NCBI GenBank assembly: GCA_020438595.1
Contig: JAGQUI010000008.1
Span: 1-23,264 of the forward strand
Direction: 5' to 3'
Length of the DNA: 23,264 nucleotides
Source: Propionibacteriaceae bacterium
GTDB taxonomy: Bacteria > Actinomycetota > Actinomycetes > Propionibacteriales > Propionibacteriaceae
In this document: positions 8,349-13,254 of the stretch, in pieces
Layout of the letters: each line of letters opens with the position of its first letter
How positions within the stretch are numbered: position 1 is the first letter of the stretch
Made by a program: the position numbers and the translations under genes
The notes under the pieces: generated by a model
Database searches by the model: none
Seen by the model: the letters and a program-made list of their open reading frames with translations, nothing else
Told to the model about the DNA's origin: nothing

Positions 8349-8474
8349 TCACCAGCGCCAGCAGAACGCCTGGCTCTGGCCCGAGTTGTTGCAGGCGACG
8401 TACGAGACGTTCGAGGCCTTCTCCTCCTCGGGAAGGTCGGGATCGTCGGTCTGCATGCCAATCACGTCGACCAT
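8349..8474 (-). CDS. Class III lanthipeptide precursor (fifth, isolated copy)
   Basis: The 41-residue peptide starts at the ATG at 8474, which has AGGAGGT six bases upstream. An in-frame ATG further upstream lacks an SD and the leader motif does not need it. The leader MVDVIGMQ carries the class III recognition motif in the form IGMQ. An acidic stretch DDPDLP follows, then EEEKA. The core has two ring motifs separated by two residues: SNVSYVAC and SGQSQAFC, both Ser-xx-Ser-xxx-Cys, ending in WRW. This spacing matches SapB. The conserved Pro is five residues before the first core Ser. Unlike the other four precursors, this gene sits between the FtsX permease and exporter genes. Confidence 0.9.
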   Translation of the reverse strand: MVDVIGMQTDDPDLPEEEKASNVSYVACNNSGQSQAFCWRW

Positions 8475-8630
8475 GGGAAGACCTCCTGTCAGTGCTTGTG
8501 AATCGCTGTCCGCCGGCTCTTTCCGGCCGGTGGAACCAGTCAATCCGGCCGCCGGATGCCGAGCAACGGAAAGCCGGGGGCGCTGCCCGTTGGTTAGTCC
8601 CGGCTGCCCGAAGGAGATCGGTCGACCGGG
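8475..8630. other. Intergenic region upstream of the isolated precursor
   Basis: This 156-bp gap separates the second FtsX permease from the isolated precursor on the minus strand. It contains the precursor's SD (AGGAGGT, about 8481-8487) and a small palindrome ATCCGG-CCG-CCGGAT at 8543-8557. A separate promoter for the precursor is possible because the gap is much larger than others in the operon, but no convincing -35/-10 pair was seen. Confidence 0.4.
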
Positions 8631-10040
8631 TCAGTCCGCGATCAGGCGGGCGATCACCCGGGGCGCCGGCAGTCGCTGCGCGGGCAGGGTGGGCAGCACC
8701 GTGGCGGCGACGGTGACCAGGCCGGCGACGCCCAGCGCGCCGAGCAGCGGGAGGACGGGGACGGCGAAGGCGAACACCATGCCGATCGCGGCGATTCCGG
8801 CGACGATGTGCCCGAGCGAGACCACGGCCATCACGAGGCCGAGGATCGCGGCCGTACCGGTCACGATCACCGCCTCCAGCGTGGCGGTCGCGGTCTGCTG
8901 CCGCGCGGTGGCCCCCGCAATCCCGAGCAGCGCCAGTTCCGCCTGACGTTGCCGGCTCATCATGAACAGCGAACCGACGCTGCCGCACAGCGCGATCAGC
9001 AGCGGCAACCCCAGCATCAGCAGGAACGTATCGGCGCCGATGTGCTCCAGCCGGACGTCAATCCCCGACGCGGCGAAGGTGGCGTTGTACACGCCCGGCA
9101 ACCCGATCACGCCGAAGGCGAGCCCCACCGTGAACATCACCGGGGTGACCGAGCGGGTCAGTCGCTCCGACCTCGCCAGCACCGTCGCCCGCGCGATCTG
9201 CCAGGCCGGGCTGCGCATCGGGCCCAGCCGCGTCCACAGTGCGGTCAACGGGCCGACCAGCACCGGCCCGACCTCGGCGAGGAACCAGCCGGTCACGCAG
9301 AGCAGCATCAGGTTGGTCTGCATGATCTGGGTGAACGTCTCCGGGTTCCGGTCCGCCGCCAGGGCCGGCACCAGGAGGAAGGTCCCGACGATCACGAAAA
9401 GGGCGATCGCGGCCCGGAGCCAGCGTCCCAGCCGAGGCTGCCGGACCACCGCGGCGGACTGGGCCTGGCGCAGGGCCTCGACCGGCCCGATCCGGCTGGC
9501 CCGGACCGCCTGGCCGAACCCCGCCACGAGCACGACCAGCACCCACGCCGCGTTGACGGCGGCGAGGGTGGCCGGCTCCACCACCGGTGGGGACGGGATC
9601 CCCGCGCTCTCCGCGCCCCGCTCGGCCATCAGGAACGCGAGGACCCCCCGCAACGAGGCGACCGCCAGCAGGTCACCGAGAAGGGCGGACACCACCGCAA
9701 CCAGGCTGAGCTGTGCGCCGATCGCGGCGACCACCTCCGCAGGCGTGGCGCCGGCGAGCGCGAGCCGCGCGACGGCGCCGCGGCGGGAATCCACCACCAG
9801 GTTCGTCGCGGCCGACACCACGGTCAGCGCGACGACGAGGCTGAGGGCCAGGTTGATGCCGCCCTGGTAGGCGTAGGTCTGGGCCTCCATCTCCGGCACT
9901 CCTGCCGCGGGAGCGGCCAGGCCGGACTGGAGCACCAGCGTGGCGAGCGCGAGGCCGAAGGAGGCCATCACGAAGCCGAGCAGCACGCCCAGCCAGCCGG
10001 GCCAGGAGTCGCGCAGCTCCGCGCGGATCAGCGTGACCAT
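8631..10040 (-). CDS. FtsX-like ABC transporter permease (second)
   Basis: The 469-residue integral membrane protein begins with a cytoplasmic RAELRDSWPGW segment and a first helix. Two FtsX-like repeats follow. Each is marked by a coupling stretch after a hydrophobic helix: SRRGAVARLALAGATPAEV in the first half and RQRQAELALLGIAGATARQ in the second. It ends LPAQRLPAPRVIARLIAD. The general plan and many segments match the upstream permease, indicating a duplicated pair that would form a heterodimer. The ATG at 10040 lies four bases from the preceding stop with GGAG upstream. With the ATPase, it likely forms an exporter or self-resistance pump at the inner membrane. It lacks a large extracellular MacB periplasmic domain. 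Confidence 0.9.
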   Translation of the reverse strand: MVTLIRAELRDSWPGWLGVLLGFVMASFGLALATLVLQSGLAAPAAGVPEMEAQTYAYQGGINLALSLVVALTVVSAATNLVVDSRRGAVARLALAGATPAEVVAAIGAQLSLVAVVSALLGDLLAVASLRGVLAFLMAERGAESAGIPSPPVVEPATLAAVNAAWVLVVLVAGFGQAVRASRIGPVEALRQAQSAAVVRQPRLGRWLRAAIALFVIVGTFLLVPALAADRNPETFTQIMQTNLMLLCVTGWFLAEVGPVLVGPLTALWTRLGPMRSPAWQIARATVLARSERLTRSVTPVMFTVGLAFGVIGLPGVYNATFAASGIDVRLEHIGADTFLLMLGLPLLIALCGSVGSLFMMSRQRQAELALLGIAGATARQQTATATLEAVIVTGTAAILGLVMAVVSLGHIVAGIAAIGMVFAFAVPVLPLLGALGVAGLVTVAATVLPTLPAQRLPAPRVIARLIAD

Positions 10041-10044
10041 CGGC

Positions 10045-11457
10045 TCACTCCGCGACGAGGCGCGCGATCACCCGGGGCTCGGGGATGCGCCGGGCCGGCA
10101 ACGTCGGCAGCACCGTGGCGGCGACCATGATCACCAGGCAGGCGGCGACCACCGCCAGGATCGGCAGGACGGGGAACACCGGCACCCAGAGCAGTCCGAC
10201 CGCGGGCAGCGCGAAGGCGCCGAAGGCGTAGCCGGGCACGACCATGCCGAGGGCGAGGATCGTCGCCGTCACGGTGATGATCACGGCCTCCAGGACGGGG
10301 ATCCGGAGGCGCAGGTTGCCGGTCGCGCCGGCGATGCCCAGCAGCGCCAACTCGGCGTCCCGCTGGCGGCTCATCATCAGCAGCGAGCCGATCGCACCGG
10401 CGAAGGCGACCGCCAGCGGCAGGCCGAACACCATCACGAAGCCCGAGAGGTCCGCCGCGCCCATGTCCATGCCGGGCATCGACGCCTCGAGGCTCGCGGC
10501 CAGCGAACCCATCACGCCGAGGTCGCTGATCGCGATGCCCACGCAGAACAGCACCGGCGTGACCGACCGGTACAGCCGGTCCGCCCGCACGCTGACCGTG
10601 GCCCGGGCGAGCAGCCATCCCGGGTCCGTCGAGGGCACCAGGCGGGTCCAGGCCGCGGTGAGCGGACGCACCACGACCGGTCCCAGCACGGCGATCAGCG
10701 CGCCCCAGACGAAGCTCTGCAGGAAGCCGAGGATCATCAGGTTGCTCACCGTCTCCTTGTACCGGTGGGCCGCCTGGAACGGCACCGAGGCGAAGCTCCC
10801 GACGGCCACGACCACCAGCAGGACCAGGGCGACCCAGCCGCCGGCGCGCAGCCGCGTGGACGCCTCGGGCGCCTGCGACTGGCGCAGGGCCTCCACCGGG
10901 GGTATCCGGCTCGCGGCCGACGCCTGCCGCGTCCCCCCGACCAGGGCGACGACGACGCAGGCCGCCACGGCCACCAACGCCGCGACCGGCGAGTAGACCG
11001 GGTCCACCCGGACCCACAGCGGCTCGTTGCGCTGGGCGTAGTTCGTCAGGTCGAGCATCGGCCGCAGCAGCGCGGCGCCGATCGCGCTGCCGGCGACGGC
11101 GCAGGCGAGGCTCACGATCGCCAGCTGGCTCTGGACGACCCGCCGCACCTGTCCGGGCGCCGCGCCGGCCAGCGCCAGCCGGGCCAGGGCCCCGCGCCGG
11201 GAATCCACCACCAGTCGGGTGGAGGACGAGATCACCGGGAAGGCGACGAAACAGACCATGACGATCAGGAGCACCGGGACGGCGGTGAAGGCTGCCGATC
11301 CCGTGAAGTCGAGGCGTCCCTCGGCCACGGCGACGATGCCCGAGGCGAGGATCAGCGCAGGCAGCACCAGGGCAGCGTTGACGACGACGAAGGTGAGGCT
11401 GACGCCCGCCCATGCCGTCCAGGAGTCCCGGGCCTCCGCCAGGTGGACGCGGAGCAC
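10045..11457 (-). CDS. FtsX-like ABC transporter permease (first)
   Basis: The 470-residue protein has the same layout as the next permease: N-terminal LAEARDSWTAWAG, a first helix, a coupling segment SRRGALARLALAGAAPGQV, further helices, a second coupling segment RQRDAELALLGIAGATGN, and a conserved C-terminus LPARRIPEPRVIARLVAE. The GTG start at 11457 is three bases after the ATPase stop and is preceded by GGGAGGG, so the two are translated from one mRNA. Members of this family pair with MacB/LolD-type ATPases and remove peptides or lipoproteins from the membrane. In lantibiotic loci, related complexes often give self-protection. That role here is inference from the neighbourhood. Confidence 0.9.
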   Translation of the reverse strand: MLRVHLAEARDSWTAWAGVSLTFVVVNAALVLPALILASGIVAVAEGRLDFTGSAAFTAVPVLLIVMVCFVAFPVISSSTRLVVDSRRGALARLALAGAAPGQVRRVVQSQLAIVSLACAVAGSAIGAALLRPMLDLTNYAQRNEPLWVRVDPVYSPVAALVAVAACVVVALVGGTRQASAASRIPPVEALRQSQAPEASTRLRAGGWVALVLLVVVAVGSFASVPFQAAHRYKETVSNLMILGFLQSFVWGALIAVLGPVVVRPLTAAWTRLVPSTDPGWLLARATVSVRADRLYRSVTPVLFCVGIAISDLGVMGSLAASLEASMPGMDMGAADLSGFVMVFGLPLAVAFAGAIGSLLMMSRQRDAELALLGIAGATGNLRLRIPVLEAVIITVTATILALGMVVPGYAFGAFALPAVGLLWVPVFPVLPILAVVAACLVIMVAATVLPTLPARRIPEPRVIARLVAE

Positions 11458-11460
11458 GAC

Positions 11461-12243
11461 TCAGCCCTCCCGGTCTGCGCCCAGGCTCGCGAGCACGGCC
11501 GCCACCTCGCCCGCGGGGGCGCCACGCAGTTCCCGCACGAGCTGCCCGTCGGACATGAACAAGACGCGGTCGCAGGCGGCGGCGACGCGCGGGTCGTGGG
11601 TGACGACCAGCACGCAGCGGCCCGGCGCGTGGGCGATCCGGGCCAGCTCCGCCAGCACGAGTTCGCCGGTGCGGGTGTCGAGGGCACCCGTGGGCTCGTC
11701 GGCGAAGATGACCTCCGGCTGCTGGGCCAGCACCCGCGCGAGCGCCACCCGCTGCTGCTCGCCGCCGGACATGGACGGCGGCCGGGCGCCGGCCCGGTCG
11801 GCCAGGCCCACGCTGACCAGCGTCTGGGTGACGAGTCCGGACGGTGGCCTCGTCCGGCCCAGCGTGTAGGGCAGGGTGACGTTCTCCTCGGCGGTGAGCG
11901 TCGGGATCAGGTTGTACGACTGGAACACGAACCCGACCTGCGAGCGGCGCATCCGCGCCAGCGCGGTCCGGGACAGCCGGGACAACGGTTGCCCGGCGAG
12001 CACCACCTCGCCGGCCGTGGGAGCCTCCAGCCCGGCCAGGCAGTACAGCAGGGTGGACTTGCCGGAGCCGGACGGGCCCATCACGGCAACCATCTCGCCG
12101 GTGTGCACCGCCAGGCTGACGCCGTGCAGGATCTCGACCTGGCCGTCGCCGACCCGGTACGCCTTGCGCACGTCCTGGGCCACGATCGCCGGCATCGCCC
12201 CGGGCGCGGGGGGCTGCGCCTGCTCGCGGAGTTGGCTCGCCAT
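11461..12243 (-). CDS. MacB/LolD-type ABC transporter ATPase
   Basis: The 260-residue ATPase has Walker A GPSGSGKST (residues 56-64), Q-loop FVFQSYNLIPTLTAEENV with Gln108, signature SMSGGEQQR (157-165), Walker B VIFADEPTGALD (178-189) and switch His216 in VTHDP. The Q-loop and ADEPTGALD forms are diagnostic of the MacB/LolD/SalX group that partners FtsX-like permeases, which follow directly. The ATG at 12243 is preceded by GAGGAG. An upstream in-frame extension overlaps the terminator-like hairpin and a precursor gene, so it was rejected. Coupling to the lanthipeptide locus is by position and by the operator-like site shared with the response regulator promoter (12354-12368). Confidence 0.95.
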   Translation of the reverse strand: MASQLREQAQPPAPGAMPAIVAQDVRKAYRVGDGQVEILHGVSLAVHTGEMVAVMGPSGSGKSTLLYCLAGLEAPTAGEVVLAGQPLSRLSRTALARMRRSQVGFVFQSYNLIPTLTAEENVTLPYTLGRTRPPSGLVTQTLVSVGLADRAGARPPSMSGGEQQRVALARVLAQQPEVIFADEPTGALDTRTGELVLAELARIAHAPGRCVLVVTHDPRVAAACDRVLFMSDGQLVRELRGAPAGEVAAVLASLGADREG

Positions 12244-12353
12244 GGTGTCTCCTCTCTGTCGCCGCCGGGATGGCGGCAGTGGCCACGGGGTGGGTGAACG
12301 CTTCCTCCAGCCAAGCAGGCCTGCGCCGGGAAGTCCCGCTCGGGCGGGCAGCA

Positions 12354-12368
12354 CTGACCGGAAGTGAA
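12354..12368 (-). promoter_or_regulatory. Operator-like site upstream of the FtsX transporter operon
   Basis: Read on the minus strand this is TTCACTTCCGGTCAG, 111 bases ahead of the ATPase start. The same pattern TTCAC-nnn-CG-nn-CAG occurs twice, as inverted halves, in the divergent promoter between the response regulator and the secreted peptide/kinase genes. A second block (minus-strand TTCCCGGCGCAGG, 12320-12332) also has a near copy there. A binding site for the LuxR-type regulator is the simplest reading. Confidence 0.5.
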
Positions 12369-12385
12369 CAGGCCGGGAGGCGGAA

Positions 12386-12419
12386 GGGGCCGCCACCGTC
12401 CTGGGACGGTGGCGGCCCC
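12386..12419. terminator. Perfect 16-bp hairpin between precursor block and transporter operon
   Basis: Arms 12386-12401 and 12404-12419 are perfectly complementary with a TG centre (GGGGCCGCCACCGTCC and its complement). The hairpin lies 48 bases past the stop of the last clustered precursor on the minus strand. There is no U-tract. It is a likely terminator or stabiliser that keeps precursor mRNA more abundant than transporter mRNA. Confidence 0.75.
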
Positions 12420-12466
12420 GCAGGGAGCTGGCCAGATAGGCGCTGGTCAGATCATGGTGCCCGGCT

Positions 12467-12595
12467 TCACGGACGCCAGCACAGGAAGTTGCTGGTACCG
12501 GAGTTGTGGCAGAGGAAGTAGCTGTTGTTGGAGCCCTTCTCCTCATCCGGGACCTCGGGCTGCGTGGTGGCCTGGAGATCGAGTGCATCGGACAT
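12467..12595 (-). CDS. Class III lanthipeptide precursor (fourth of the clustered block)
   Basis: The 42-residue peptide starts at the ATG at 12595 with AAGGAGGT upstream. The leader MSDALDLQ contains the canonical LDLQ recognition motif of class III precursors. TTQPEVP and DEEKG follow. The core has SNNSYFLC, two residues (HN), then SGTSNFLC and a WRP tail. Both rings have Ser-xx-Ser-xxx-Cys spacing, the same as SapB. Each could become a labionin or a lanthionine plus dehydroalanine. The proline five residues before the first core Ser is the expected prolyl oligopeptidase site. It is closely related to the isolated precursor at 8349-8474, sharing SN-x-SY and a C-terminal CWR. Confidence 0.93.
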   Translation of the reverse strand: MSDALDLQATTQPEVPDEEKGSNNSYFLCHNSGTSNFLCWRP

Positions 12596-12647
12596 GTGTG
12601 ACACCTCCTTCAGGGATGTTGTGGGTGGACGGGTGGATCGGGTTCGA

Positions 12648-12779
12648 TCACTTCACGAAGCAGATCGAGACGGAGATGTACGAGTTGTAGCACCACCTCA
12701 GCACGCTCACGTTGGACGCCTTCTCCGCGCCGGGAGTGTCTTCCTGCCCCCGGGCCTGCATGTCCAGGATGTCGGCCAT
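12648..12779 (-). CDS. Class III lanthipeptide precursor (third of the clustered block)
   Basis: The 43-residue peptide starts at the ATG at 12779, with an extended SD AAAGGAGGTGA upstream. The leader MADILDMQ has LDMQ as the recognition motif. ARGQEDTP and GAEKA follow. The core is SNVSVLRWC (Ser-xx-Ser-xxxx-Cys, one residue longer than in its neighbours), a two-residue spacer YN, then SYISVSIC (Ser-xx-Ser-xxx-Cys) and the tail FVK. The larger first ring and an additional Ser inside the second segment set it apart. It keeps the fixed Pro-to-core distance. The spacing of about 50 bases to each neighbour suggests independent initiation from one mRNA. Confidence 0.93.
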   Translation of the reverse strand: MADILDMQARGQEDTPGAEKASNVSVLRWCYNSYISVSICFVK

Positions 12780-12830
12780 TTCCGTTCACCTCCTTTCAGG
12801 GTTTCTTCGGGAACCACGGTGGTCACCGGG

Positions 12831-12956
12831 TCACTTGTTGTAGCAGAGGAACGTGCTGTAGTGGCTGCTGGTGCAGGCGATGACGCTGAGGAAGGAACCC
12901 TTCTCCTCCTCGGGCACCTCCGGCAGATCGGTCTGCAGTCCGAGGGCTTGCGACAT
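12831..12956 (-). CDS. Class III lanthipeptide precursor (second of the clustered block)
   Basis: The 41-residue peptide starts at the ATG at 12956 with GGGAGGTGA upstream. The leader MSQALGLQ contains LGLQ. TDLPEVP and EEEKG follow. The core is SFLSVIAC (Ser-xx-Ser-xxx-Cys), TS, then SHYSTFLC (Ser-xx-Ser-xxx-Cys), with the tail YNK. The linker TS adds hydroxyl residues that could be dehydrated. The fixed proline is again five residues before the first core Ser. The short acidic leader lacks a double-glycine or GG/GA cleavage motif, consistent with the lack of a C39 peptidase in the exporter. Confidence 0.93.
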   Translation of the reverse strand: MSQALGLQTDLPEVPEEEKGSFLSVIACTSSHYSTFLCYNK

Positions 12957-12997
12957 GGTTGACTCACCTCCCTTCCCGAGTTGTTGCGATCTTCGCT

Positions 12998-13180
12998 TCA
13001 GCAGGCGACGCTGAAGCCGCTCATCACGACGCAGGTGTAGATGCTGTTGCCCGACCGGTACAGGTCGGCCGGCGTCTCCGGCCCGATGTCGATTCCCTGG
13101 AGCGAAAGCGGATCCGGACGGCCCGCCGGGCCGTGGCCGACCGGCCTTTCGAAAGCCTTGTCCGCCTTCACCATTTCCAT
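12998..13180 (-). CDS. Class III lanthipeptide precursor (first of the clustered block, long leader)
   Basis: The 60-residue peptide (58 if started at the ATG at 13174, which has GGAG eight bases upstream) has about 20 extra N-terminal residues before its recognition motif LSLQ. GIDIGPETP and ADLYR follow. The core has SGNSIYTC (Ser-xx-Ser-xxx-Cys), a three-residue spacer VVM, then SGFSVAC (Ser-xx-Ser-xx-Cys), ending on that Cys without a tail. The proline is five residues before the core Ser, as in the others, but the intervening residues are ADLYR instead of the acidic EEK type. It is nearest to the LanKC gene (74 bases) and is the most divergent of the set. Confidence 0.9.
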   Translation of the reverse strand: MEMVKADKAFERPVGHGPAGRPDPLSLQGIDIGPETPADLYRSGNSIYTCVVMSGFSVAC

Positions 13181-13186
13181 GTCTCC

Positions 13187-13215
13187 AGTAAATGCCAGAG
13201 GTATTTCCGGGTCAA
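13187..13215 (-). promoter_or_regulatory. Candidate promoter for the precursor block, leaderless geometry
   Basis: On the minus strand TTGACC (13215-13210), a 17-base spacer and TTTACT (13192-13187) lie in the gap after LanKC. Six bases later is the A of the ATG at 13180, so transcription could begin at the start codon. The -35 matches 5 of 6 consensus bases and the -10 matches 4 of 6. The gap is richer in A and T than its surroundings. Confidence 0.4.
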
Positions 13216-13254
13216 TGGAGCGGCATATTTGCTGGCCATTGGTTATTCACCGGT

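Noticed and set aside
8349..8543. Longer form (64 aa) of the fifth precursor
   Set aside because: The upstream ATG has no SD, while the internal ATG at 8474 has AGGAGGT and gives the same leader length as the other short precursors.
11461..12588. Longer ATPase start upstream of 12243
   Set aside because: The extension would run through the 16-bp hairpin and over the precursor gene at 12467-12595. The ATG at 12243 has a good SD and places Walker A at the normal distance.
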